From Ochotona curzoniae (lineage: Eukaryota > Chordata > Mammalia > Lagomorpha > Ochotonidae), in contig NW_024466599.1 in the NCBI RefSeq assembly GCF_017591425.1, forward strand, positions 24,094,001 through 24,158,000: a stretch of DNA of 64,000 nt, given 5' to 3'. Numbering within the stretch: the first letter of the stretch is position 1; the number at the start of each line of letters is the position of its first letter. The notes under the pieces are model-generated. The model had not been told where the DNA came from. It made no database searches and saw nothing but the letters and a program-made list of their open reading frames with translations. Made by a program: the position numbers and the translations under genes. Below are positions 12,056 through 23,645 of this stretch, in pieces.

Positions 12056-12352
12056 GGGCAGGTGCTTGGCCCAATAGTTAGTTTATCAATTTGGGATGCC
12101 TCGTTTGAGTCCTGGCCCTGCTAATGATCCCATTTCCTTCTGATGTGCCCGTTGGGAGGCAACAGTGATGGCTCAAGTGCTTGAGTGTATAATTCACTTG
12201 AGAGACCCAGAGGTGAGTCCTGGGCTTTTGGTGTTGGCCTCCTAACCCAGCCTTGGGTGTTACAGGCATGTGGGCAGTGAACTAGAAGAATGATCTTTGT
12301 CTGCATCTGCATTTCTTCGCTGCTTATTTTGCCTTTTAAATAAAATGAAAAT
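12056..12352 (+). mobile_element. ancient CSINE, plus strand
   Basis: Diverged head 'ggcaggtgcttggcccaata' and body 'gggaggcaacagtgatggct' 'caagtgcttg' match the older, rabbit-like C-repeat form ('ggcagcagatgatggcccaa'). The tail is 'ttttaaataaaatgaaaatc'. No convincing target duplication remains. Confidence 0.7.
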
Positions 12353-13979
12353 CAAAAGAATTTTTTAAAGAGTAAATAAAAGGAAAAGTCATACTATTTT
12401 TTTCTGACTGGTAGGAAGTGTCAGTAGAATGTACGTGCATCAAGATATAAGATGAAGTTAGTTGAATTGTTTTTGTTCCGGATTTCTTCATTCCATCAGG
12501 AAAGAAATGCAAACGAGTATTCAAGTTTAACCTGTGAAAAGTAAAAACTGCGTGATTTCAATATACATATGGGTTAAATGTATTTATACTTTCACTTGAA
12601 AGAAGGTGGATGATGAAATTTATGTTAACATTTTTTAGGAATAATTATTCTTTACTTAGAATCACAATAAAAACAAATGAAAAACACTATGACAAATCAA
12701 AAGAGAGTATGGGAGGAAAAAATAATCTCTGTATTTTAATACCTCTTATAGTTCATTTTATTCAATGTGTTTCACATTTTAATTTTGCAACAAGCCCTAC
12801 AAATTATACAGTTGAGCTTAATAGTACTCTGTGTATATATACACACGCAGATAAATTGAATGACTCAGTAGAAGTCCCGTATTCTTTTTACTGCAAGATT
12901 GCATTCTGAAAAGGAAAATCAAGAATTTCTAGTTTTAGAAGAAAAAGAATCAAAGAAAATGTATTCATTTCTGAACCCATCTCTGTAAGTTTGAGCTTAT
13001 CCATGGGACTCGTACCCCCATTGTTCCTACATTGGAGACTTTTTTTGCCTGCACCGCAGATTTCCCTGAACAGCCAGTGGGGCAAGGTATAGACTATACG
13101 TTCAATTGACTCTTATCATCATCTCTTAGGCACTTTCTTTTTTTGTTTCTCTAAAGAACTTTACAGTTTCCTAAACATTTTCAAATGGGTTATTTCACAG
13201 AAACTCTACAACTCTTTTGAAGTCAGTAGCAGAGAAGCTAAAAAATGATGTGTGTGGCTTTCTGGTTGCCAGCTTCTCTCAGCGGGGCATTATTTGCTGA
13301 GTACAGCACAAACAGTGGTCTGACCCCTCAGACTTACACATTCAGAAAGCAGACAGTCTCAGTTTCCTAGAGCTGAAATGGACTTCCACATGCTGATTCA
13401 CATCAGCAAAATCCACAGGAGAATACCGTGTGGAATACAGAATGCCAATGTTGTAATTTGCACAGAGAAATGTGACTTCACAGTACACCAGAAAATTGTC
13501 TTCTGTAGAAAATCGTGCTGGGGGGTAAGATGATCAGTACGCAGTGTGTGAACATGGAACCAGAACAAGGAGGGCTGGCTGGATAACTCCTCTGTTTACT
13601 GGCATCCGGCTCTGATGGTCTGTCAGATCTGACTTGACAACAGGGCGCACGGGGCATATCTGCATCATTTTATCTCCTTAGAACAGTCTCCTCTCCTACC
13701 GGGAGCTGGAGGCCAGCTGGTAACTCATGACTTCATTTCTATTACACACCTTGCTCATCGATTCCTTTGCTGATGGATTTGCTCTTTGTTAGATAAGTGA
13801 TTTTTATCGATATATAACCAGTTTCATGGAATGTGTGCCAGTCTTAAAGCTTAACTGCTGCTTTTGGAAACAGATTGTTTTCACCCTTTCCTTTGGACAG
13901 TGCTGTAATCCTCATTTGACAAAAGAGCTTAAAAAATGTTCATAACTGGAGGAAGTTCAGTTTATTTGCTGTTAAGATT
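12353..13979. other. unassigned sequence with a GC-richer, repeat-free part
   Basis: 12353-13080 is AT-rich. 13080-13960 is repeat-free with average GC. It contains no splice-bounded open frame that I can recognise. It could be old unique DNA, and its conservation is unknown. Confidence 0.45.
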
Positions 13980-13994
13980 CCTTACTTGTTTTTG

Positions 13995-14328
13995 TTTTTT
14001 TTTTAAGATTTATTTATTTTTATTGGAAAGGCAGATATCCAGAAAGGAGGAGAGACAGAGAGGAAGATCTTCTGTCTGATGATTCACTCCCCAAGTGACC
14101 ACAATGACCGGTGCTGTGCCGATCCAAAGCCAGGAGCCAGGAACCTCCTCGGGGTCTCCATGCAGGTGCAGGGTCCCAAGGCTTTGGGCCGTCCTCAACT
14201 GCTTTCCCAGGCCACAAGCAGGAAGCTGGATGGGAAGTGGGGCAGCAGGAATTAGAACCGGCGCCCATATGGGATCCCGGCGTATGCAAAGTAAGGACTT
14301 TTAACAACTATGCTATCGCGCTGGGCCC
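13995..14328 (-). mobile_element. CSINE, full length
   Basis: The target-site duplication is 'cttacttgtttttg' at 13981-13994 and 'cttacttggttttg' at 14329-14342, one mismatch. Head 'gggccc', 'gaaccggcgcc' and 'gatcttctgtctgatgattc' are retained. It has the intermediate variant 'gaccggtgctgtgccgatcc' where the youngest copies have 'ggtcgatgctatgccgatcc'. Confidence 0.94.
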
Positions 14329-14342
14329 CTTACTTGGTTTTG

Positions 14343-14639
14343 TATTAAAATATAACTTCTTCCAACTGTATTATGTATCAAACTACCTCCCAAAATTTAA
14401 ATACTTTTCATATTTTAAAGCAGTGTCACATTAATTTCTTACCAAACTGCTTGACTTGATCTACAAAATACTAAAAATATGGTGGTCAACATTAATTCCT
14501 TTCTTTCTTGCCATCCCGCATACAGTTCTGCAGCCAACACAGTTGATCATCAAAGTCTACTCTAGATTTATTCACTTAACACTTCCAACGCCATCAGTTG
14601 CTTTCTGCCTCCCCCTTTTTGTTAATGCTGTACCGCTTA
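14343..14639. other. short unassigned spacer
   Basis: AT-rich, nothing recognised. Confidence 0.45.
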
Positions 14640-14744
14640 GGCCGCTTGGGAAGTGAATCAACGGAAGGAAGATCTCCCTGTTTCTTCTTTCCTCTTTCTG
14701 TTTATCTGACTTCGCAGTAAAAATAAATAAATCTTGAAAAAAAA
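14640..14744 (+). mobile_element. CSINE 3' fragment
   Basis: Only the last 100 bases are present: 'cttgggaagtgaatcaacgg' 'aaggaagatct', then 'ttatctgacttcgcagtaaa' and the tail 'aataaataaatcttg' with nine A residues. The element is 5'-truncated and its tail runs directly into a purine-rich tract. Confidence 0.85.
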
Positions 14745-14845
14745 AGAATGAGAATGAGAAGATGAATAAAATGGAGAAGAAAACAAAGGAGAAAAAGGAG
14801 AAGGAGGAGGAGAAAGAGGAGAAGAAAACGCAGAGGCAGAATTAG
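14745..14845. repeat. GA-rich purine tract grown from a SINE tail
   Basis: The plus strand is almost all A and G for about 90 bases ('gaatgagaatgagaagatga', 'ggagaaggaggaggagaaag'). It starts at the poly(A) end of the preceding SINE, so tail expansion is the likely origin. It creates the pyrimidine-rich 147-codon minus-strand frame ending at 14658, which is not a gene. Confidence 0.85.
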
Positions 14846-17800
14846 AGCCATAGTGCCAGCAGCCAATACGGAAGTCCTTAAAGTAACTATGAGTTTCTTT
14901 AGGTGATGAGACGAGGCAAGAAAGGCTGTGAAAAGAAGGCTGGGTATTACCAGTTAGAAGTAAGAAACTGAGAAGGATGCAGTTAAGAAACGTCAAGAAA
15001 TCATGATCCTTATACCAAAAGCCAATGGCGATGATGCAACAAAGATGTATAACATGAGTCGTTGAAGTAGAGGATGTGAAGTGGGGAAATAGAGATATCA
15101 AGTGCGATCTCTCGGAGCTTTGTTATAAAGGAAAGTGGATACATGTACCAATGATGGAAGACATGCAGGGTTTGGTAAACATATTAATGTCATAAGAAAG
15201 ATCTCATGTGGAAGAAGAAACTGTTTATAAATATTACACGAATTTATTCAACATTGTGGATTTTCCTTGACACATTCTTGTCTTCATTGAGTCACTATAG
15301 ATGCTTTGATTCCCCACCTACCTGCTCTTCACAGTTGCCCCTCTGGCCCAAAATATTAACCCTTACCTTTCCAGGAAAGAAATCTGCACTCTGTATGCAA
15401 CCTATAACATAAGGAGGTGAAGTATTGGAAAGACAACTTTGTGATAGGCTCTTTGTTTTAGATCAGCTGTATACTTTGCATGAGATCACGTTTTCATTTT
15501 TATGTTATTTTATTATATCTAAAAGACAATTATATTTCAGTCGTTTTACCTAAATTTTGGTCAGTAGGACAGAAGTAAAGATGTCCAAAAAAACCCATAT
15601 TTCATGTTTTTAAATTTTTTTTCAAAAGTTTCATACATTATTTCTGCTTATAATTCCAGTGATGAGATTGTTTCCCAGCTGTAAAAAAAGTTGGGAAATG
15701 TGTTCTTCAACTGCAGTCAATTTATGTAAAAATTGTAAAAATTTTTAAAATTTTTATGTAAAAATTGGAAGGGGGAGTTAATTTTGGATTTCTTAATGAT
15801 GGTAGTTAATCTAAGTTCCAACCTGAGGTAGATTATCTTTCACAAGATAGTGGTGTGTATTAGTACCTTTGACTTGCAGATACCATGTTGTAAACAGGAG
15901 TGATAAACAACTTAGAGAAATTCTGTATGGATTTGGAAAGCCGTTGACAAGGGATACCAGCGGATGTCAGCCTCAGGTCAAGCTCCCAGGATGGCTGTTC
16001 AAGTCACTTGATTGGATAGATGCAGCAGTATCTTACATTGATTTAGACTAGAGGAGATGTTCATTTGGTTTTATATTTTACAGTGATTAAGCCTTATGGA
16101 ATATGCTGGACACATAAGAATTAAAGATAGTAATGCTTCAAGGCCTTAGAAAAACAAAGGTGTCTAGAAACATCAAATACTCAGATCTTTTGATGATTCA
16201 CACAGCCCTGTTAAGTGTTGTTCCTTACCATCATAAAGGGAGCACCTTGAGTATACTTCTTTAAGGCATAGATTTGTCTTGGCATGGAAAAATTCTATCC
16301 TGAGACATAAAACAAGTAGTGATAAACAAGTTGAATACTGTTCATTATCATATCAGAAATTCATTTTTTTTTCTTCAGTTGTTTCCAGTTTCTAGTGTTT
16401 TATCTAGCGGTATTTTTCTCTGCTGTTTTCATAGAATCCTACAGTGGACTTTCACTAGAGAAAGTTTGCTATGGGAACTTAACACGAGCTAATTTTTGAA
16501 AATATGCTTCTTAACCGTCTCAGCAACAGCAGTGATTAGTGGTAAAAATGCGAAAAAAAATTAGGCTCTCAACTGGAGTTAAACACACACCTACTTACTG
16601 ACTGAAGAATCAAGAGATTATTAGGTAGTGTACATTTGACATTATTGTGAGTAAGTCAATCCACTTCGTAGTCAGTCACATCTGCAGTGGATCCACATGA
16701 GCAGCCATCACCAATTTTTCCTAATTCATCTTTACTTCTCCATTGTACTTTGGGGTCCAGAGAGCATGCAGGACACAGAAGGCTCTCACCAAGTCACCAC
16801 TCATGTATATGAATGGACCTTGAATGCCAATTAATGAACTGCTTGTTCAGGAGCAGGCTCTTCATTTCCCACCAGCAGGTAAACTGAGCGGTAGATAGGC
16901 TCCTAGTAAGCCAAACCAAATCAAATGGGCTCTTCCTCACATCCTTCTTGAAGTCTAGAATAGTGGCAGCATCTGAAATGCCTTCCTCTGCGGGAGTTTT
17001 CATTGTTTATCTGCATAACCAAACTCTTGCCTAGGCTAGAGACCCAACTCCAGGGTTGTCATAATGCTTCTCTACTATCAATAAAGCATGTTTTCTACAT
17101 TTGTTAGCATAATTAGGACTGTTTTTATAGTCCTGGAAAAATGGGTCATTTCTCTCCCTTTGTAGTGCTGATCGGCTTCCCACTGGCCTGTTGCAGCTCT
17201 AGTGTGAGCACAACAGAAAATGGATGTGATTACAATTCATCCTTTAACTGGCAGTGGCAGCAAGAATATTTGGTGACAGGTGTATTCCCTGTTTCTGAAG
17301 GAGGATTGCTATTGCAGTAGCAAGTTAGGGGATCTGGATTCCACTCCTGGAAATTTGTGTAGATTTGTGTGATGAGTTTTGTTTTCTTCCTCTCTGACCT
17401 TGATTTTTGATTCTTTAGATTTACCTCCATCTAATTATCCTCAAAATTTGATAAAAAATATTCTCCCAATGAGTGATAAAACTTAGCAGTTTTGGAAGCC
17501 TTGAAACTGAGTTTATGGGATACACTTTTTTGCAGCCATCAGAGCCTTTCTCTAGGCATGGTCCTACCTCACACAGGCATGCTCATTTGTAAAATTGGCA
17601 AAATAAAAGGGCCTTCTTTAAAATATGGTAAGGTTTGAAATACTGCATTTGAAAGAACAAACAACAAGATACAGGGTAATGGTAAATAAATATTATTTAT
17701 TATGGGAAGGGAGGAGAGGAAACCATGCAATGGGAAGGGCAGAAACAACTGAAAACTTTAAAAAGTTGATAAAGTTTGTATTCTTTGTGGCTCTTACTTC

Positions 17801-17930
17801 AGCTAAAGTTCTAGAAACCAGCATTAAGCTCCAGAAACATACCAGAAAGAAGACATCCAGAAAGAAAACAGAGAGAGAAAAATTTTTCTTCATCTAGGTT
17901 ACTCACTGAATGTCTAAAATAGTTGAAATT
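14846..17930. other. unassigned non-coding sequence, 3.1 kb
   Basis: No gene or clear young repeat. 15723-15767 is a 13-bp direct repeat 'tatgtaaaaattg' flanking an A/T palindrome. 16640-17060 is close to average GC and free of recognised repeats. Frames of 60-90 codons have no domain signal. Confidence 0.45.
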
Positions 17931-18070
17931 GGGCCAGGCTGGAGCCAGGAGGTCCATCTGTGTCACTCAGATTAGCAGGAAATTGGATTGGAAGTTCAGC
18001 CAGGACGTCAACCCAGGCACTCAAACATGGGATTTAGGTGTTCCAAGCAGCTCCTTAACTGCTATTCCAA
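17931..18070 (-). mobile_element. ancient CSINE fragment, 5' part
   Basis: 'gggccaggctggagccagga' and 'attagcaggaaattggattg' are the antisense of older C-repeat central boxes, and the head side ends near 'ttaactgctattccaaa'. An internal block is missing. Confidence 0.6.
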
Positions 18071-18118
18071 AATGATTCCTAATTTTTATAAATAATGTTT
18101 TTGAAAAATTTTTTATTA

Positions 18119-18440
18119 GGGGCTGACATTGTGCATAGTGGCTTAAACTACCTAAGGGTTTAAAGTCCCTATTGAAGCCCATATGGGCACTGATTCAAGT
18201 CCTGGTTGATCACTTCCCATTTAGCTCCTAGTTAATGCGCCTGGGAAAGCAGTGGAGACTAGCCCGAGTACGTGGACTCCTGAAGTCATGTGGGAGACCC
18301 AGGTGTAGATTCTGGCATTGGTCTGGCCCAGTCATAGTCATTGCAGGAACATTGGGGAACGAGAAAGTAGATGGAAGAGCTCTCATTGTCTCCTCCCATG
18401 TCTGTTTTATTTGAAAATTTTCCTTTCAAATAAATAAAAC
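18119..18440 (+). mobile_element. ancient CSINE, plus strand
   Basis: The head 'ggggctgacattgtgcatag' is followed by 'cccatatgggcactgattca' 'agtcctgg', 'cctgggaaagcagtggagac' and the tail 'ttcaaataaataaaac'. Full-length but heavily mutated, of the older C-repeat class. Confidence 0.8.
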
Positions 18441-18449
18441 AGTAAATAT

Positions 18450-18712
18450 TTAGAAAATAATAACAATAAAGAGTAAGAAGCAGAGAGAGTGCCCATTCAC
18501 TGAGTCACTCTCCAAATACCTGTAGCAGTCACAGGTGGGCTGTAGCCAGGAGCAGAAATGACTGTGAGTCTCCCACAGCAGTGGAAAGAACTTAATTATT
18601 TGGGCCATCACCACCATCTCCCAGGGTTTGCATCAGTAAGAAACTGAATCAGGATCCAAGATGACTATTCAACCCAGATTCGCTGATACTCATCTTAACT
18701 GCTATGGGGAAA
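18450..18712 (-). mobile_element. ancient CSINE, minus strand
   Basis: Read on the plus strand: tail remnants, 'aagcagagagagtgcccatt', 'cactgagtcactctccaaat', 'tttgggccatcaccaccatc' and 'ccaagatgactattcaaccc'. This is the order expected for a reversed old C-repeat. Together with the two neighbours it makes a cluster of three within 0.8 kb. Confidence 0.65.
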
Positions 18713-19329
18713 AGCTTGCTGCAGGCTTTGTGCTTTTAATCACTGTGTATACCCTCCTTTCAGTCTTACAGAAAAAATGCTGATGCCAACGACCAGTCAC
18801 AACTGTCAGTTTTACTATGTCATTAGAGCCTAGCTGAAGCCTCAACATCAAAAGTAAGTGAGTTTTATTCCCTTTTCCTTGTGTCCATGAGGGAAAACGC
18901 GTGTTTCAAATCTTTTCTGTTGTAAGCTGTCCCCACATTAATATTCTGTTTTCATGTGAAGAAACAAAAGAAAAGACTTCTATAGAAACGACATAAACCC
19001 TTTGTGCTAAGGGGCATGTCTTTAAACTTCCTTTTCTGAGATACATGGTATTGTAAGCAGCACTGACCTCAAGATCCTATGGCTCCATGGAGCTACAATA
19101 GGTGAAGCTCGTACAAAACCCAGCGATTGCATTTTGAATATTGCAGAATGTTTGCTTAAGTCTGAGGCCAGTTCCTTTCTTATGTGTTGGCACCAGCGGC
19201 ACTTGCTCAAAAAGTGGGAAAAAGTGCATGGCGGATACTATGTGTGATGGACTCATTCTCTCTTGCATTCTCATGGTGTTTCTTGTGATTTAATGCTGTT
19301 CTAGGCATGGAGAAAGTAAACTTTACCTA

Positions 19330-19331
<2 letters not shown>
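18713..19331. other. unassigned sequence
   Basis: No gene or repeat recognised. Two overlapping minus-strand frames of 62-65 codons at 19022-19274 have no recognisable domain. Confidence 0.45.

Positions 19332-19371
<40 letters not shown>
19332..19371. repeat. (TG)20 microsatellite
   Basis: Twenty uninterrupted TG units followed by 'gcacgcac'. A complementary CA tract lies 180 bases downstream. Confidence 0.97.
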
Positions 19372-19372
<1 letters not shown>

Positions 19373-19549
19373 ACGCACTAGACCTCTGTCCCCACAATCA
19401 TCATCACATTTTCTGTCTGCAAGCTGGGTCTCATGTATTTCATCACAAAATTACATTCTGAATAATTAGCAGTAATTTTACCATTTTATCTTTATATTGA
19501 GCAATACTGATGTATTACCATAATTATGCAGTTTATGTGTGCACATGTC

Positions 19550-19581
19550 CACACACACACACACACACATACACACACACC
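19550..19581. repeat. (CA)n microsatellite
   Basis: About 15 CA units with one TA interruption, inverted relative to the TG tract at 19332-19371. Confidence 0.95.
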
Positions 19582-19752
19582 CCTGTATATGACAGAGGAA
19601 ATGCTGTGCAAATCCAACACAACGTTTTGTTTAACTTCATACATGCATCTCCTATCAAGCTATCTGTGACCTATTGATGAGTCAGAATTGACAGAAAAAT
19701 AAAGGAGCTTACAGTAAAGAAGTTACAGGTGTAAGAAAGAATGCCAGGTTTC

Positions 19753-19790
19753 TTTGTTGTTGTTGTTGTTGTTGTTGTTGTTTTTTTTTG
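19753..19790. repeat. (TTG)n microsatellite plus T-run
   Basis: About nine TTG units followed by nine T residues. It may be the degenerate tail of a lost minus-strand retroelement, but no SINE body adjoins it. Confidence 0.95.
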
Positions 19791-20744
19791 TCCCAGAATC
19801 TCATTTTCTTCTCTGCTGTGTTGGAAGCAAGTTTGGATTGTCACTGAAACCATAGCCTCTGTGAGCTAGGAGTGCCTTCATGTGTTTAGTCCCAACTTAC
19901 CTTACTCTTGAAATGTCACACTGAGTAGCTTTTAAGCAACAGCAATATATTTTTCACTGTTCTGGAGGGTAGGGGTATATCACTGGGGTACTAGAAGATG
20001 TACTATCTAGTAAGGGTTTATTATCTGATTTGTAGATACTTAAAGTTTCCTCACTTGGTGGAAAAGGCATATAAGCTACCTGCAGCAGTTTTTATAAGGA
20101 TACTAATTCCATTCATAAGAGCTGTCATGATTTAGTCACATCTATTATTCTTCATGTATATTAGGATCATCATACTAGAGATAACATTTCAGTATACATG
20201 TTTTTGTGGATGATACATTCAAAGCATAACGCTTGTTTTGAAGCTGGCTGAACTGGCATGGGTTGTGAATTTGTCACAGTTCTGTGTTCACAGGGCGTCT
20301 CAAATCCTGTAAGTAAATGAGGAGCAGGCAGATATGCATAGTACACCGATCTGCTCATGACCATGCACCGGTGTCCCATCAGATAGACACAAGTACAAGG
20401 ATAAAATCACTAAAAACTTCAAAACAGTGACAGCAGAGCATTTAATCAAACACAGAGCACTTTAAAAGTGTGATCCAATGCGGTTGCACAAATTGCACAA
20501 TCAAGAAGCCATCTCTGCTTGGACCAGTTTGAAAGATTCCCTCTCTTAGCACTACCCAATGATAATGGCTCCCTGATGAAAAAGAAACAGCAGGGATGTG
20601 GCTGCTGAAGCCACTGATGAAACGTCTCATCATCAGCTTCCCCAGTGAGGTGAATGCTGGGCATAAGCTTTGATTACCTTCTCAGGAAAGTAAGCCCCTT
20701 TGTGGTGCTGGGAAGTGCTTCGCAGAAGCACTCTGGATCCCACG
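19791..20744. other. unassigned sequence
   Basis: Nothing coding recognised. The overlapping minus-strand frames at 20442-20664 (63 and 72 codons) have no known motif. Confidence 0.45.
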
Positions 20745-20880
20745 CTCAGGTTCTACCTGTGTCACTGAGTGTGACACAGCCTCTCTGAATGCTAATGTTC
20801 TCATCTGTATAATGGGGGTGATATTGACTACTACATAGGGCTGCTGTGAGAGATAAACACAGATGGTTAATGTACATGAA
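20745..20880 (+). mobile_element. MIR fragment
   Basis: 'tgaatgctaatgttctcatc' 'tgtataatgggggtgatatt' then 'catagggctgctgtgagaga' 'taaa' is the MIR 3' half in the plus orientation, with good identity for such an old repeat. Confidence 0.82.
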
Positions 20881-21012
20881 TGTTTGAGGGTGTACATCTC
20901 CGAAGTTTTGAAAAAATCAAAAAGAATGCATTTTATTTACAAACAGTGCATGGTTTCAAAAGTTTCTTTGTGCCAAAATAAATATATTTTGTTCATTATG
21001 AACTTTTAATTT
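20881..21012. mobile_element. possible mariner-like element, second copy
   Basis: Shares with 7656-7826 a 'ccgaag' edge near 'gtac' and the core 'tttgtgccaaaataaatata'. 'catggtttcaaaagtttctt' also fits. The element is short, AT-rich and imperfectly palindromic. Confidence 0.35.
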
Positions 21013-21189
21013 ACATTATGTAAGAAAATCAATACAAAATAAAATGTGTCAGATGATCCAATTCCCTGAAATAAATACACAGGGCAAGTGTAATGAAAAA
21101 TTGTAAATGTAGTGAAATAAGTATAGTTCTTTGAAAAATCCTAAGAAAATACAAAAAGATGACTTCTCTGTCACAGTCTACAATGTGTT

Positions 21190-21360
21190 ACAGGAGTTAA
21201 AACCAATTCAGACGGCTGAAAGACATCAGGAAGAAAGAATGTTCAGGCTCCCTAACTAATAGGGAAGCAAATATAAAAACCCCACAGAGATTCCACCTAA
21301 CCCCAGTGAGGTTGGTCCACATTCTGATATCTACCAACAACACCTACTGGTGTGGATGTG
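21190..21360 (+). mobile_element. LINE-1 ORF2 C-terminal fragment
   Basis: 'gttcaggctccctaactaat' 'agggaagcaaatataaaaac', 'cacctaaccccagtgaggtt' and 'ctaccaacaacacctactgg' follow the L1 ORF2 3' region in the sense orientation. It closely parallels the copy at 37105-37740. It breaks off at about 21360. Confidence 0.75.
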
Positions 21361-22044
21361 TAAACTTTTTAAGTGCCTTGGTGTACATACTTAGACACAC
21401 ACAGAGCTGTGTAACCACACTTTCCACATGCATTCTACTCCATGTACTCGTTTCTTTGGTGCAAATATGTTTGCTTTTCATTCCTGACATAGTAAGGAGA
21501 CCAGGAAATATTCACCACTCTGTTACTTAAATTCCCCATGACTTTCCCTAGAGCTAATTTACAATGAGTTTTATTTTGTTTCTGTACATCCTCAGTTTTA
21601 ACAATCTTCAGTTTTAACAATCCTTGAAGCATGACCCTATGTAACCGTAATAACATATCTTGGCTGGGGAAATAATTCCATGGTCTATTTTACATTTGAC
21701 AACTTACAGCAGTGAGCACAACTCTTCCAACAACAGGAAGGAGAAACAGAAGAAAGGAATTCTGGAGATACCTGAAGGGCATTTGTCCTTTCAGAAACAG
21801 TGTAGGCTGGAGGCCAATTCATGAGGATCTTTAAAGGCATTCACTTACTTCAGAAAATTTGGTTCTGGGCTGTGAATATGTTAACATCTATACCAAATTC
21901 TCTCTGACCCTACCTTTTCCTCTCCCAAGTCTTCTTTCTGTAACACACCTGTTTCAAATCATGCTGCATGTCTGAACTGACAATGCTTCTTAAACCCTAG
22001 CTATATTTTTCACTCCTAGAAACAGAATGGTTAAACTGTATGTT
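21361..22044. other. unassigned sequence
   Basis: No gene recognised. Near 21592-21624 there is a short tandem duplication of 'tcagttttaacaatc'. Confidence 0.45.
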
Positions 22045-22056
22045 TAAAAGCAAAGC

Positions 22057-22385
22057 GGGTCCTGTGTGATGGCTCAATAGCTAAATCCTCACCTTGTAAG
22101 TACCTGAATCCCATATGCATGCTTGTTTGTGTCTTGGCTGTTCCATTTCCCAACCAGCTCCCTAATTATAGCCTGGGAAAACAGTAAAGATGGCCCAAAG
22201 TGTTGGTACCCTTCAACCAAATGGGAGACACGAGAGAAGTTACTGTCTCCTGGCTTTAGATTGGCTTGCCTTGGGCTGTTACAGCCATTTGGGGAGTAAA
22301 CCAGTGGATGGAGGATATTTCTTTTTGTCTCTTTTTCTTTCTGTAAATCTGATCTACCTTCTTAATTAAAACGAAAAATAATTTA
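22057..22385 (+). mobile_element. older CSINE, plus strand
   Basis: Head 'gggtcctgtgtgatggctca', centre 'gcctgggaaaacagtaaaga' 'tggcccaaag', and 'ggggagtaaaccagtggatg'. The flanks 'taaaagcaaag' (about 22045-22055) and 'taaaaagagcaaag' (22384-22397) are probably the eroded target duplication. Confidence 0.85.
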
Positions 22386-22397
22386 AAAAGAGCAAAG

Positions 22398-22698
22398 TAA
22401 TTCATAAATTGACTTTATATTTTTCTCTTATAACTCCAAACTCTGTAGAAGATTTAGCTTCATTCTGACATTTAACAAAATGTAGGGAGTCTTTCTAGTT
22501 TCTTGAGCTTTCTTGCTATAGTAGATTTTTTATAATTCTCCAGTCACGACTTATCACAAGTGTAACAAAAACTCCTTACTTAATTCCCAAGGAAACATCT
22601 CCCTTCTTTCAGTTGGAGACCTGCTGTGGTGGGATTTTTCTTTTTCCTTTTTACCCATTGCTTGTGATCTCTTTCTTCTCCTTGTCGATTTATGTTCC
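22398..22698. other. short unassigned spacer
   Basis: AT-rich to pyrimidine-rich, nothing recognised. Confidence 0.45.
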
Positions 22699-23021
22699 TT
22701 TTTTTTTTAAAGCTTTAGCTATTTGTTTGAAAATCAGAGTTACAAAGAGAGGGAGAAACAGAGAACTTTCATCTACATTTCACTCCCAGGATGGCTAAAA
22801 CAGCCCAGGCTGAACCCCACTGAAACCAGGAAGGAGTAGGTTCATCCAGGTCCCTTGTATTGATAGAAAGGATCTAAGCATTGGGCTATGTCCGCTGCTT
22901 TCCTCGGGCCATTAGCAGGAACTGGATTGGAAATGGAGCAGCTGGAACAAGAACTCATTCCCATACGGTAAGCTGACCTTGTAGTGTGCAGCTTTACCTG
23001 CTGCATCACAAAGTAGGCCCC
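22699..23021 (-). mobile_element. older CSINE, minus strand
   Basis: A T-rich start 'ttttttttaaagctttagct', then 'agagagggagaaacagagaa', 'ctgctttcctcgggccatta' and 'gtaggcccc' at the head side. Several deletions relative to the full-length plan. Confidence 0.75.
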
Positions 23022-23465
23022 ATGTCTGTTTGTTTCCAGTAGGCAGCCTCTGATTATAGCAAGATTACTATGAAGGGATGCTGGAGAGGTATGTGTCAGA
23101 AAACATTTTGGTTTATCACTGTTCTTTGAACTGGCATGGGCGCCTTCCTGGGTTTTAGTTTGCTCACATCTGATGCTTTTCATGGAACTCTCTTAATTGA
23201 TGTAAAGAAACTCTACTTCCCATGAAGTACTCACTTGTTAGGAGGGGATGCAATATTTCCTTGATATGGCTGTGTACGTTTCTCTGCTCAGGACGTGGTA
23301 CCTGCTGCTACATTGCCTATAAGTTTCCTTCTTGGGCAGAAACCAGCTTATCCTGGACTTTATCCTAGTAAGTGGCATAGGTTTACTACTTTTTTGCTGC
23401 TGAACTTTTAGGTTCAGTCCCATTTCAATTTCTTGTTACATTATAATGGGAAAATCAAGGCAGAA
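23022..23465. other. unassigned sequence
   Basis: No gene or repeat recognised. Confidence 0.45.
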
Positions 23466-23645
23466 GTATAGTGTGGTGGTGAAAAGGAAAAGGTTTCTGG
23501 TTTAAGCCCTTACTCTTCAGTTCACTAGTTATGTGACTTTGTGCAGTATATTTAATCTCTGAGCCACAACTTGATTATGAGAAAGTGGAATGATAATATC
23601 CAATTCAAAGATTGTTATCAATCAATTAATTAGAATATATGCTAT
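23466..23645 (+). mobile_element. MIR
   Basis: 'gtgtggtggtgaaaaggaaa' start, then 'ttcactagttatgtgacttt' and 'gagaaagtggaatgataata' keep the MIR order, including the 'tgtgacctt..gc' block. Confidence 0.7.

Noticed and set aside
14658..15101. 147-codon minus-strand frame, the longest in the window
   Set aside because: Its C-terminal half is low-complexity Ser/Pro/Phe encoded by the GA-rich tract and a SINE tail. No domain, and no splice or promoter context.
19022..19274. Overlapping minus frames that looked like a possible processed pseudogene
   Set aside because: No protein family could be recognised, and no poly(A) tail or target duplication flanks it.
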